A stretch of 64,000 bases of DNA from Anthopleura xanthogrammica (Eukaryota > Cnidaria > Anthozoa > Actiniaria > Actiniidae). The notes under the pieces were generated by a model. The model saw only the letters and a program-made list of their open reading frames with translations. It had not been told where the DNA came from and made no database searches. The stretch spans positions 2,709,625-2,773,624 of the forward strand of contig OZ025223.1 in NCBI GenBank assembly GCA_964019055.1, in the 5' to 3' direction. A program made the translations under genes and the position numbers. This document shows positions 44,951 through 57,525 of the stretch, in pieces (position 1 is the first letter of the stretch; every line of letters starts with the position of its first letter).

Positions 44951-46909
44951 ATTGGTTTCGTTTTAAACTACTTCAAAAGAAATAAATCAAAGAGGATTAT
45001 TACTAAGGCTTCTAGTAGTTCGCCGCACCGACAAAAGCCGGTGAGTATAGCTATACGTTGAGTGATGTCTGCCGTGGGCGACAACATTGGTTGGCGTGTT
45101 TCAGCATTCTGGTGCGATATTTTTTCCTGTGAATTCGAGAGATTATAAAAAGTTTATTTTTGAGCATCTTTTGGCCATTTTTAGGGCAAATGACGGAAGG
45201 GTTAGGGTCAGAAAGCGAAAAAAACTGTCGATTGCGTGCACACTTTTCGCACGAACGTGTCACAGAAAAACACGTGTCCTAACGGATGGAAAGATTCAAC
45301 GCAGCTAGGAAGTTACAACATCAGAAAATTACAAGTTTTTAGCAAGTTTAATTCCAGTTTCGAGGGAAAAAACGAGCAAGACTGACTTTTTTCAGTAAAC
45401 AAGGTACTAACTGAACTGAAGGTATACAATTCAGGAAAAAAAGAAATCGTACGAAGTTCCGTTTATGACTTGAAACAAGCCAGAAGACTTTCAAGGCACA
45501 AGAACGTGAGAAGACTGAAGGTGGACACAGGGCGGGTTGTGACCTTACAAAAGGACTCTTCCAACGCTTTGGTACGATACCTAAATTGGCTTACATAGTT
45601 CATTAACGGTAGAAATGAAATTTCTTATTAAAAAACCCGGAGGCACTGAACTGAAGTACATTGATCAATTTTCACGAACTTTTACAATTTTACGAGCAAA
45701 GTGCATTAAGTTGTGGTCTAGATTAAAAAGAAACAGCCCCATATAAGGCATAATGAACAAAAGATGTTTGGACCCAAGCTAGACCAGAATGCAACTTGAT
45801 AAGGGAACTCAGTAGAGCATCTAGAATGGATAACTTTGGATATCTTTTTCAGCAGTAGCCACTTTGCCATTCGAGCCCGCTACGTGTGCTCGGAAGGTTT
45901 CGCCTGCTGGGTCCTAAGACGAGGTAAAAATTTCTTTGAAAAAATTAGGAGATAAATGATCATTGCTGGGCAAAGGAAAGAGAGCATCCTGTAAAGTCGA
46001 TTTTCTAAAGTAGGTGTGTTTCAATTATCGATCTGTTTTTTGAGAAAAGAGCTGTGAAAACTTGTGAGCTGGATGTTCAGGAGAATCTACCATTCAATAT
46101 TTCGAATGTGCGCAATGTTGCATAAGATGTAGAAACGGCCTCGGGAATCTCCAACGTTTCCATCGCTTATGTCGGCATTTGAGAATACAAAGCATAAATT
46201 CGAGCCTTCCAAAGTCTTTCTAAACTTGGGAGTTCTCATACAACTTCAAGTAAGCATAAAAATCTCTTTTAAGAAACTCTCGTTTTCCTAGGAAACAGCA
46301 TTGGTTATCACGGCCGTCATTTCTCAGAATGTTATGTAAGTGGTCACCATGGCAATGGTTACCATAGTAACACATATGCCACTGTCATGGCAACAGCAGA
46401 AAAAAATCTAAATTATGGTATGGTAATGATAGATGGTAAACTGATGGAAATTTACCAGGTAGAAGCAAAATAACAGAAGAAAATTAAAAGGTGCGTCAAA
46501 GATGACCTCTGATGCTTCCAATAGAGGAGTGGTAAAAACGTTTTTTTCAGCCCAGTCATAATTATTTTCCCTTTATTATAAGAATATGAAAAATTATTAT
46601 ATTAAATATTGATTGCTGTCAATACAGTTCTTGACATATTTCACACATGAAGCATTAAAAAAATTGAATCTTTTTGATCACATGAAATCACATCATTAAA
46701 ACATTAGGTTGAGCTAAGAAGCTGGTGGCTGAATTGAGATATGAAGAAAAGTGATCCTCAAGATTTTGAAGCAATCATTACTGAACCGAAGGCCCTTCAA
46801 CAGCAAGTGCGTAGTTCGAGTTGAAAGCTCAAAGATCATTAGCACTGGAAGTAACACCTTTGCAGGGTATATCACACCACTGAGGATGGTTTGCTTAGGT
46901 CCTCATGAA
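44951..46909. other. Intergenic, one X-box-like palindrome
   Basis: No gene. At 46358-46371 the sequence gttaccatagtaac is a near-perfect inverted repeat of the RFX X-box type, flanked by ggtcaccatggcaatgg. No adjacent gene start is close enough to assign it. Confidence 0.4.
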
Positions 46910-47420
46910 TTAGGTGTATAAAATGAGCTTGTCTATCATGATATTCCCCAGTTAGAAATGACATGAGTAATTTAGACAACTACTAGAAACTATAGTTGTG
47001 GCCAAGAGTATTACTCCACTGAGTTTGCTCTCCTCAAAACTGCTACAATTAGCTCGACCATAGTGTATAAAATTAGCTTGTCTATCATGATAGTTTCCAT
47101 TAAGCAATGTCATGAATAATTTGGATTACTATGTTTAATAATTATTACAGGGTGTAGCCCAGAGTATCATTTCAATGAGGCCACTCTGCTTACAACCTCT
47201 ATTTTGAATGAGTTAGACTATTATATAGTGTATAAAATTAGCTTGCCTATCATGATACTTCCCAGTAAGAAATGACATTAATAATTTGGATTATTTTGTT
47301 TATGGTATGATCATTATGTTCATGGTTATGCTCTACTCTGACACAACCTCCACGATTAGTTTTCTTATGGCATAGGAAAACAATTTATCTATAAATGACA
47401 TTCCCATTTAGAAATCACAT
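46910..47420. repeat. Diverged tandem repeat, about 150-170 bp unit
   Basis: gtgtataaaattagcttgtctatcatgat recurs at about 46915, 47061 and 47230, each followed by a gaaatgacat..aataatttgga segment. A fourth, weaker copy ends near 47420. Old and diverged, just 3' of TMEM135. Confidence 0.72.
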
Positions 47421-47560
47421 AAATAATTTTGAAACAATTTTCGTTACTGGGTGAACTCCTTCCCAATTTAACCCCAATTTAAAAATAATACTGATTTTAA
47501 CTGTCAAATCTTCACCTGCTAAACAACGTGTTGGATGATTTTGTCTTCTTTGCCAAATTA

Positions 47561-50500
47561 TTATCTTCTTAAGGACATGTACAGATCATCTAGAGGGAAC
47601 AACTTGGCCGAGTCAAGCCCAAAGACGTCGCCTAGCCTCTTTCTATTGATTTCGCAGAATCTAAAAGAAAAAATTATATGTATTAAGGAATAGACCCCTT
47701 GCAGCACGTCGGAATGCAGCTCAATTTGGAGGACAAAACAATAGGTTTCCAATTCTCAGGTGATTGAAATTCTTCTGTTTTTTCCTCCAAATTGAACTGT
47801 TTTGATGTCATGTGCAAGGGGTCTATAAAAGAGATACAACTTAGCATCATAATGGTGGAATATGAGACTTGGAAGTAAAGGTGCAGTAATACAGGTTAGA
47901 AAGTTGTGCAACTTGTTTGGTAATGTTGTAAGTTGAAGAGCGAATATTACATGTTACTCATATCGCCCCTTCACAGACAAAAACTTTTCTTTGTTGGACT
48001 AAGCCGTTATGTCCATTTAGGACAAGGTCAAAACAATGGTCCAAAACAAGGGCCTGATATTTTTGATTTTGATGGTAGCTACCGGTAAATACCCACTCCT
48101 CCAGAGACCTGTTGTGTCTTTAGTGACCATTTCTACACACAAATGTGTTGTTTAGCATTCATGCAAACTGACAGTACATTCATTTCTGCTATTTGATTTT
48201 ACGTTTTTGATATATTCAAGTACAAAATTAAGATTAACCTCCAGAGGCCTTGGTGGTGGGTTCCGGGTAACCCCACCCCTCCCCTCTAAGTCAGGCCTCA
48301 TAAGATCTTATCCCTTATTCTTTGCAACATAGAAAAATTGCTGCACCCAAAACCAATAATACATATGAGAGAAATTCGCTCTGTAGCTTACATCAGTTTT
48401 CGTGATATTACAATGGGTTTCCTATGGCAAAGTATGAGGAGTGAAGACTGGATCTGACTGTCCAAGTCTTTCTCAATAAACCTTACCACAGGAAACCCAA
48501 CTTTAAGAGATAAAGAAAAGAGGTGAACATTTTGTCAAGGATGAGATATTACTGAGAGAGAAAGATTAGTTCATTAGTGCCCATCATTAATGATCTTTTT
48601 TTCAGTACTATAGTGTTAGTCTCTTAGTCATTGTAAATTCAAACTTGCTTTTTTAATAAATTTTGAGGCTTTTTGCTCCAAAAACCAGAGCAAGGCGTTG
48701 TCTGTTCATCTTGAAAAATCTACAGAAAAAAAAGGTACAGGAAAAAGAAGGTGGGGAAGGTATGGATATTTTCTGGTACTACACAATATACCTCATGGAA
48801 CAGGGGGGGTAAGGGGGATCTCGGCACGGTTCACAAAAATTAAAAAAGGAGAATCACAGCTCATAGAAATTATCAAATGTTCAAATTCAAGAAAATTCAC
48901 AATTCACGAAGTTTAGAACATGCTCATCATAGATCACGAAAAAAAAAGTTCACGATTGCACGCAAAACCCCTTACTGCCCCTGATGGAAGGTATGAATAT
49001 TACACAGTAACCGTAAAATAAAACACTGTATGTAGTAATGGTTACCTTTTCCCAGTTACTTGATTGAGGTACTTCCAGTAAGAGGGACGCACAGTATCCA
49101 CTTCAAATGAAGCCTACGAAAAATGAAGTCATATCAAAGGTAGCACACTGGATGCTATAGCAGAGAAGAGGCAAGGCAACTAGAGCATAGGAGAGGAGAG
49201 GAGAGGAGAGGAGAGGAGAGCAGAGGATAGAAGAGCAGAGAAGAGCAGAGCAGAGGAGGGGAGAGGAGAGAAGAGGAAAGAAGTGAAGAAGAGGAAGAAG
49301 GGAAGAGGGAGGAAGGAGAATAAAAGTGCAAATGAACACAATAATATAGCTAGACAATAAATGTGACTCACTGAATGAAATATCAATGCAGTACTGATGC
49401 TGTAGACCAAGATTGTCGCATGGGGAATGGTTGGCAAAATACCTTGCCTTATTCCTCTTTTGTACATAATCTACAGAAAAATAAAAATAAAAACTTGCCG
49501 GTCACTGTTTTTAAAATGCAGGTCAGCTCTACAAGATAACATTGTCATATTTTTACATATTTTTTCCAGTCCAGTATCCTAAAAATTCGTGCATTCTGAT
49601 TGGCTGTTTGAGTGGGTGGTATTTTCTCAGTATCTGTCAGTAATCTGGTACCCTGACGTGCTAAAAAATTATCGTGCTAAAAAATTATCGTGCTAAAAAA
49701 ACATTTTGCAAAACAAGTGGAAAAGTCAATGGAAAAAGATAAGTTAACAGCTTCAGTAGGTATATTCAAGACCTCAGGCACAGTTTTTCCCTATGCGGAC
49801 TGAATTTAGGACAGTAAATAACATATATACTTCTTACCTCTGCTATTTTGGATGCTAAGTATAAAGCAATAGTTGAACTACGATAAAACATCATGGATAG
49901 ACCTGACAGACCACCTACAAGACAAAAAGATGGTTGCTGAACAATCGTTGAAAATGTGGCATGATTGATGTTGATCATGATGATGATGGTGCTTTTGGTG
50001 ATGACAATGATGATGTTAATGACAATGATGATGATGATGTTGATGAAAAATATTATTTTGATGATGACAATGATGATGATTATGATGTTGCTGCTGCTGC
50101 TGATGCTGCATGAGGATGAGGATGAGGATGATGATGATGATAAGGATGATGATGATGATGATTGACCACAAGACCAGGACTGATAATGATTTGTTCATTA
50201 TTATAATTGCATGGTAGACGATTGCTTCATGGTGATTGGTACTAAGATGATATTTGATTCAATGGTGACTGGTTCACATAATGATGATTACTACTTGCCT
50301 TTTGATAAAAATTAGTTGATGATGATTGGTTGGTTAGTTAGATGATTAATGATGTGTCAGTGACAAGTGGTTGATGCAGGGCTGGTGGAGCTTATTTTAA
50401 AGTGTGTGTGTGTGGGGGGGGGGGGGGGGTAGGTATACAAATTACTAAGTACAATATCGTTATAACAGAAAATGAAATTACCAGCAATTAATGCGTTTAA

Positions 50501-53500
50501 ATTATCTTGTCTCTTACGATATACGGCCAGTAAATACTCTACGACCTGAAACGAATAACAATCAGTGGAAATAACTTGTAAACTGCTGAAGAAATAGAAA
50601 ATGCATGTGCATGCTCTGTGCATTTATAAAGCATGCGGGTATTAGCAGGATATGAGAGAAGGGTTAGGAGAAGCATGATGCATAGCAGAGTGCTTCTCAA
50701 CACTTCTCGAGTGTTCTGATAATCCATAAGTAGTTTATTTCTTTAATTTAAATACAAATGCATGTGCATGCTGTGTTCTCTGATAATGCGTGTGCCATCA
50801 ACCAATCAGAAAGTGAGATTTATAACAGTTATTTTATTTATGTAAAATGTTCAATCTGGCAAGAACATGAAACTTGAGTAATTATTGTAAGCATGTTTGG
50901 ATTTACAGCTAATTTATGTCACGCGTGACCAGTAGATCCGAGATTATGTAGTTTTCAAGACTTCATATTTGCATTTCAAATCTCCGATCAATGGCTCCAA
51001 TATTCAAAAAAAAATTCAGTTAAAAATTAGGTTTTTGACCCCCTATCATGAATGAAAATTTTTGATACCATAAGATTTGTGAATAAAAAATGTCATTTAT
51101 TAACAATGTTATCTTTTATTTACCTTAAAAATTCCAACATAACTGCCTAGAAACAGACCACATCGAAAATTGTCTGGACTATACAAACTCTGTGGGAAAT
51201 TACCTGAAAATTAGAATCCATATTTTTTATTCCTATCACATTTTTTTTGGAGAAGATCAAGGGATTCTTAAAAATATATTGGAATATTAAAGTAAGATAA
51301 TTATTTGGTGTATGATCAAGAATGTAGTGGTCAAAAAGTTTGACAAACTTGTATGATTAGTAATCATCATTAACATTTTTCCGAGCCCCTGCACAAGCTA
51401 GTGTCTTCTGAATAACTTTTCTATTATTTCTATCTTCCTAGCTTCTCATCTTCCATCTATTATTTCTATATATTGCATTCTAAACTGAATGTGAACAGCT
51501 TGAGCCTAGCAGTATGCAGACCGTCTGTCATATCAACCCAGTAAAGTGACCATAACCACATGAGTCTCCCTGCAGCTTAGGGGTAAAAACATTCAACCTC
51601 TATGCTCATGACATGGAGCTTGGGAATTGAACGTGGTTCACTTTAGTGAGAGGTGAGCACTCTCTCCACTATACTACCTGTGCTTCCTCCAAGGGAATCC
51701 AGTGGTGTATCAGCCACCACTGAATCAATTTGAATTTCTAAGAGAAGTTGATATGACAGACGGCCTGCATACTGGTTTGACCTATAAAGTGACCATAACC
51801 ATGTGAGTCTCCCTGTGGCTTAGTGGTAAAGCATACAACTGGCATCTGGAAGGTCATTGGTTCGATTCCTGTCAGATGGACTTGGATTTTTTTTCCAAGC
51901 CCCTGCACAAACTAGTGTCTTCTGAACAAGTTTTCTATTATCATTAACTAACTAACTAACATGTACAAAACTTACTTGGTGTTCGGAAAGCTTTTGGTAG
52001 TTTAGGAAGAAGTTGCAGTATGAATCCTACAGTGAAGGCTTTTAAACTTTGTTTTATGCTGGAATTTAGGAAAAAAAGAGAGAGAAAGAAATTTTTTTTC
52101 AGTTTATGGTTCCATAGCAAACTAATCACTGTTTTCCACATTTTCAGAGTCTTAAAATAATAGACCTCCTTGGCTTGGGGGTAATGTTTTCCCATTTCAG
52201 ACCATGTGTCATTCTCTTGAGAATAAGATTCTTTGTTTGAGTTGTATCCATATTCATGTCTTCTCATGCGCAACCGTTAAACAATGAAATGATACTCTGG
52301 GGAATGACACGTGGTCTGAAATGGGAAAACAATACCCCAAGCCGAAAAGGTCTATTCTGAGATATTCTAGCAAATTTGTTGAAGTTGTGGTAACTAAGAG
52401 GAGTTGAAACCATGAATAATATTGGCACAGGACAGATTCAAGCAACAAATAACTCTATTTCGATATGGTGGTGGGTACAGGAATACTCCCCTTCACAGTT
52501 TCCTGCTCCATCTTAAAAGGCTGGTAGCTGTACCTTTGCATTGAAGCGAGATGAAGGGTGAGCTTGCGATGATAGAGACCTTTTTTAACACCTTATTAGA
52601 CAATTATTCACCATTCATCTCACTTCAATGCAAAGACACAGCTACCTTTCAAGATGGTGCATGGGAACTGTGAAAGAGACTATCAAACCCACTACCACAG
52701 CACTAAGGCAGAGCAACTGGCTAAAGAAACATTGACAAATTTCACCAGCCCTTTACTTACCAATCCAAGGACAGTTGATACTGTATCCGGCTACAAATTT
52801 GTGGAGGAGCATTCTGATTATTCTTGATCCCTTTGACATTTTCTGGTCCTTGTGAGCCGACAAAAAACCTGTGGTATGAAAGATAAAGACACCAAATAAA
52901 TATAGAGAAGAGACTGGTATGTTATTGTTCTTCATGATGATCATTTCAGAAGCATAGAGGTGCTGATAAGGACTCTTTGCACTTAGCAATTTTGTTTGAC
53001 CAACTTTAGCTGTGCTTTCAATGGCAATTTTATGGATATTACAATGACAAATATAATTTTATACACAGGCTTTTGCGCATTAAACCAACATATTTTAATG
53101 GGAAGCTGGCTCGTTTTACCAAATAAGACATGTAAAAGCTTGTTTGGCAGGAAGATGTCTGTGCATAGAGATATGTGAATGCATTACATGTAAATGTGGT
53201 CATACTTTTGCACGTCATGATGTAATAAATTGGAAAGTTGACTGACCCGATAAGTGACTTGAGAACTCCTCTCCTTAGTCCATCTTCACTCCTGAAAAGT
53301 GTTATAGTATATTATACAGTAAGTAAGTGCCGCAAAGTTAGCAAGAGTGTGGCTTTCCCTTAGACACATTATTTATGTGCTTATTATAACATTTATAAAT
53401 TAACTGTACTAAATCTCACTTTCTGATTGGTTGATGGCACATGCATTATGAGAGTACACAGCACACGTGTACACTTTCTGTTTTGTCACTCCTATCCAAA

Positions 53501-56500
53501 ATGACAGCAGCTTGGATTTTTAGTTTATTAAAGAAAAAAAAACATGTGTGCATGCTGTGAGCAGTTATAAAGCACACTGGGAATGTCAGAACACTTGAGA
53601 AGTGTTGAGAAGCACTCCTCTATATGCTACATGTCGTGCTTCTCCTGACACTTCTCTTGTGTTCTGCCAATCCCTGCGTGCTATATAACTGCACACAGCA
53701 CGCGCGCATGTTTTCTATTTCTTCATTTCTTCTTGTTTACCTGTATAGATACATCATAATGGCACTTGTGGCACACAATATCCACACCTGTTGAAACAAG
53801 AAATGAAATGAGCAGCAAGCTATATCTTTACATTAAAGTGTTTTTTTGTTTTACTTGGTTTCCCCAAGTGGTAATACATGTATAGGGACCGTAGCAATCC
53901 ATGACAGGAATGAGGACAGCAATGCTGGACAATGACAGAAGCATGTTTTCAAGATTGTTTTTCATGCATGCATTTTTATCCATGCCATTGCTGTCCTCAC
54001 TAGAACATGAAAAAGCACCAACTGACATTCTACCCTTCTCCCTGGCCCTCCTGCCCCACACAACTTTCTTCATTTCTTCACCAGAGTTTTTCAGCCCTGC
54101 ATAACACTTCATGGAGTATGCTATACACTAGGTCAACTTGAACCTTACCTCACCATAAGGAATGGGAATAATATAACCACGCTTCTTCAGGACATTGTAT
54201 ATCATCTCAACTGCCTAGTGGTGGTAAGAATACACAAATAATTATCATAGAAAAGTATGTTATTCAGAAGACACTAGCTTGGGCAGGGGCTCGAAAAAAA
54301 AATAGAATAAGAATAAGATTCTTGGTTTGAGCTGTATCCATATTCATGTGTCATCACATGTGCAACCATCAAAGAAAGAATCTTATCCTCTAGGAAATGA
54401 CACTTGGTCTGAAATGGGAAAACATTACACAAGAAGTAAAGAGACTAATTCCCATTTATTCATTCATTTCCTTCCCCATTGCCTAATAAATTCTAACTTA
54501 TCTTACAGTAGACAGCAAAAACTTACCAGATTGAACATGTATAATGATAGTATCCCTCTTCTTTCCTTTCTCTCAACATTTATTCCCATGACAGAGGCCA
54601 GGAAGCCTGGCAACAAACCCATAGACAGGAAATAGAATTTTCCTAAAATTTTTCTTTGGAAACAAAGAAAAAACTTCATTAGGCTCAAGTCAAATGTCAA
54701 ACTTCACAAGAGCCATATGTGATAGAAAACAATGGATAATAAGGCGGTCTTCAATAGGTTCACTTTGTGAAGTTCATTGTTTGTATTCAGCATAAGTTTA
54801 TAGAACTTTTGAGTGTGACATCAATCAAATGACAAATGTCCAAAACGAAAAGCAGTTTTATAAAGATTTTTCTGACTTTTTCTTCATGACAGGATTTATT
54901 GTCCAAAGCTCTAATTTTTTCAGGTCGAGTTTAAATCATCAAGAATATTTTTCGCTTTATTTTAGCGTTTTTGTGAGCAGTTGGACCTGGAAATATGTCG
55001 CAACTTAACAGCTCTATACAGCAAAACACACAAAAGTATGACTTTGTTTACTGTATTTGCATACTTCTATTCACAGGCTTTCTTATGTTAAACTGAAACA
55101 TTCTGATGTGAAGCTGTCTGGTTTTATCAAATAAGGCATGTAAAAGTATGTTTAGCAGCAAAAAGCCTGTGCATAGAAGTATGCAAATACATTAAATGTT
55201 AAAAACTTTTGCATGTTGCATTTCAACAGCTAAAAAACACCTACTTCTCTTTACTTACCTAACTACACAAACCCATCCAACAAAGAAACTACCATTGACA
55301 GCAATAGCGAGGGAAGACTGTAAAATGTCTAGGAAAAATCGCTGAGTAAAGTATTCGAATTTCTCTCTTCTAAGGATGGCAGCAACCTGGGATAAACAAA
55401 GGGATAAACAAGTTATAATGTCAAGTTTTTACAGAATTTACGCAGAATTTTACCCCTGGGTACCGGAGGATGCACTAGTGGCCACCTTCATGAAATGTTG
55501 GTGATTACTGATAAGGACCTCAAAGTATTTTGGGACCACATGTTGCAAGATTATTATAACTTATTGCGATTTTGAGCTGCCAATACGGGTTATATTGACA
55601 GCATTGGAAGAAGATATATTTTCGTATTCACCATCATTGCGAAGTTTTGTATCGCGATTTTCCTATCGCCCGGCAATTCTGAGCCGACAATACAGGATTA
55701 TATTGGCGGCTCTCTCCTGATCAAACTTATAGGAGAATCGTGATACTAGGATGTATGTGATTTTCATGTATTTCCATAGTTATATATTATATGTTTAATA
55801 TTAGCCTGCAGCAGCAATGCATTCTGGGACTGTTATCTCAATCAAATAACACCAAACAAACTCATTTTTTTTGTGTGTTTTGACTGAAATATACATCCCA
55901 GAATGCATTGGTGCACCAGGCTAGCAATATAGACTTTATATACACATGATATGCACTCCTCTGAGGATATACAATGAGTAGTTCCAGGAAATATCTATAC
56001 CTCCCCACAGATGGGGTTTGGAATTTCCAAGGGGTGGGGAGGATCTGAGGAGGATATATTGTGTAGTTCCAGAAAATATTCATACCTCCCCCACAGAGGG
56101 GGATTGGAATTTCAAAGAAGTGGGGAGGGTCTGAGTAGTTCCAGAAAATATCCAAGCTTCTTCCATACGAAACCATAACATAATAACAATTTAGAAGCCG
56201 AGGTTCAGCTAATTCAGTTAATTTTCAGGTTTCGAGACGAGAGAAATTTGGAATGCATTTTCAACAAAGTGCACAATATCCTAGCTACTGTCCCTCTCAA
56301 CAATAAATTTAACTTTTTAAGTTCTTGAAAGAAAATTCTCATGCTTACAAATTATTTTTCATGTTAACTTACCAAGTACAAAGGTGGGTAAATTTTGAAA
56401 GATTCTCTCATGACGGACCTGAAAACTGAGAACCCTCCCTCGAAACAAGATGGCGTCCATGTGTGCGCTATCTCGTAGCAAGTATCAGTACAAGACAACG

Positions 56501-56549
56501 GCGTCAGGAGCTCACGTATTGCTTCTAAGCTCAAAGGGTTATCCGACAT
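47561..56549 (-). CDS. TMEM135: TMEM135 homologue, 14 exons, 422 aa
   Basis: Exons on the minus strand: 56549-56373, 55386-55259, 54653-54527, 54214-54149, 53787-53741, 53291-53247, 52868-52761, 52058-51976, 51203-51124, 50545-50482, 49914-49838, 49470-49372, 49113-49046, 47660-47561. All borders are GT/AG, phases join, and the sum is 1269 bp. Matches to the human protein run the whole length: CYEIAHTWTPSC near the N-terminus, ILGKFY (about 104-109), the IERK-like segment NVERKERRG, CIK (233-235), FLGSYVGIFK ending exon 9, SMMFYRSSTIALYLASK (about 314-330), VYSISTA and RPSYWKYL. The family is a multipass membrane protein of peroxisomes and mitochondria linked to lipid transport and mitochondrial fission. 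Human is 458 aa; the shorter length falls in the variable middle loop (exons 6-7), the least conserved and least certain part of this model. The gene is divergent from Fz4. Confidence 0.93.
47691..47828. mobile_element. TA-target MITE (family 1), copy D (TMEM135 intron 13)
   Basis: Begins tagaccccttgcagcacgtc and ends catgtgcaaggggtctata, with agctcaatttggagg and cctccaaattgaact arms. It lies 31 bp upstream of the last-exon acceptor, remarkably close to it. Confidence 0.9.
49185..49320. repeat. (GGAGA)n purine tract (TMEM135 intron 12)
   Basis: gagaggagaggagagg repeats on the + strand, imperfect to the right. Low complexity. Confidence 0.93.
49960..50162. repeat. (GAT)n microsatellite (TMEM135 intron 10)
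   Basis: Imperfect gatgat repeats with gct interruptions (gctgctgctgctgatgctgc near 50091). Confidence 0.93.
50575..50795. mobile_element. Fold-back MITE family 3 (TMEM135 intron 9)
   Basis: gaagaaatagaaaatgcatgtgcatgct and agcatgcacatgcatttg-type ends are inverted. The core aggagaagcatgatgc and cttctcgagtgttctgat matches copies at 24470 and 53530. Confidence 0.75.
51500..51945 (+). mobile_element. tRNA-derived SINE copies (TMEM135 intron 8)
   Basis: At 51795-51866 a tRNA-like head shows an A-box-like tggcttagtggtaaag and a perfect B box ggttcgattcc. It is followed by a tail, aagcccctgcacaaactagtgtcttctgaa. A second copy (head about 51565-51640, degraded B box gggaattgaacgtgg) and a separate tail (51382-51425) lie upstream, and 51750-51790 inverts the 51500-51545 block. 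The cloverleaf is incomplete, so I do not call a tRNA gene. Confidence 0.65.
52161..52358. mobile_element. Fold-back MITE family 4 (TMEM135 intron 7)
   Basis: gcttgggggtaatgttttccc..catttcagaccatgtgtcattc and gaatgacacgtggtctgaaatg..gaaaacaataccccaagc are inverted arms of about 55 bp. A half copy is at 54305-54452. Confidence 0.85.
52466..52697. mobile_element. MITE family 2, complete (TMEM135 intron 7)
   Basis: Inverted arms: tggtgggta..tccccttcacagtttcc and ggaactgtgaaagagac..acccacta. The middle is caccttattagacaattattca. It is the reference copy for the pieces at 5455 and 13255, and lies just upstream (in gene sense, downstream) of exon 7. Confidence 0.82.
53050..53185. mobile_element. 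Fold-back MITE family 5, copy 1 (TMEM135 intron 6)
   Basis: ttatacacaggctttt..aaataagacatgtaaaagc..gtctgtgcataga matches 55060-55197 over its length. The ends are inverted repeats (cacaggc..gcctgtg in the second copy). Confidence 0.7.
53530..53725. mobile_element. Fold-back MITE family 3 (TMEM135 intron 5)
   Basis: aacatgtgtgcatgctgtgagcagttataaagcac and gtgctatataactgcacacagcacgcgcgcatgtt are inverted arms, with gagaagcac/gtgcttctc inner palindromes. The best-preserved copy of the family. Confidence 0.85.
54257..54452. mobile_element. SINE tail fragment and half MITE family 4 (TMEM135 intron 3)
   Basis: 54262-54300 is the inverted tail of the SINE (ttcagaagacactagcttg). From 54305 to 54452 the sequence matches the right part of the family-4 element (gagctgtatccatattcatg, ttggtctgaaatgggaaaac). 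Confidence 0.68.
55060..55197. mobile_element. Fold-back MITE family 5, copy 2 (TMEM135 intron 2)
   Basis: gcatacttctattcacaggcttt and aaagcctgtgcatagaagtatgc are 23-bp terminal inverted repeats with one mismatch. Length about 138 bp. Confidence 0.85.
55970..56155. repeat. Short tandem repeat with internal palindromes (TMEM135 intron 1)
   Basis: gtagttccagaaaatat and a cctcccc..ggggagg core recur at about 55978, 56063 and 56135 with irregular spacing (85 and 72 bp). Confidence 0.75.
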
Positions 56550-56889
56550 CTTTTCTAAGAGGAAGGAATGGCTAAAACCTTATAATAAGCTGGAGAAATC
56601 TTTCAATGAAGCAAGCCAAGGAAGTCATTATGTAAGAAACATGGTGGATTATCTAGAAGAATGGGTTCTAGAGATCTTGTGTGACAACATCCGTCACGTG
56701 TTGGTCACGCAATCCAAACACAGGAAGCCCGCATGGAATATCTTTCTTTTCTTTGCTTATTTCTTTATTTTTATTATCCATAGCGCTTTTGGTTGCGTAG
56801 TCCTAGAACAACTCTATTAGTAAGATGGTAAAAGTATTGCTTCGTGTTTCGGTGCTTCTCTTTGTTAATGCGACAAGAAAAAATAAAAT

Positions 56890-57525
<636 letters not shown>

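Noticed and set aside
44618..44966. Small genes at 44618-44854 and 44751-44966
   Set aside because: The frames arise from the 96-bp tandem duplication and AT-rich DNA; no domain, splice context or codon signal.
51795..51870. Functional tRNA gene
   Set aside because: A and B boxes are present, but the acceptor and anticodon stems do not pair well and a SINE-type tail follows; copies of the same unit lie nearby.
52753..52989. Alternative TMEM135 exon 7 reading frame and longer exon
   Set aside because: It reads through a good pyrimidine-rich acceptor at 52869-52870. Only the other frame joins exons 6 and 8 in phase and restores the CIK segment of the family, though this stays the weakest part of the model.
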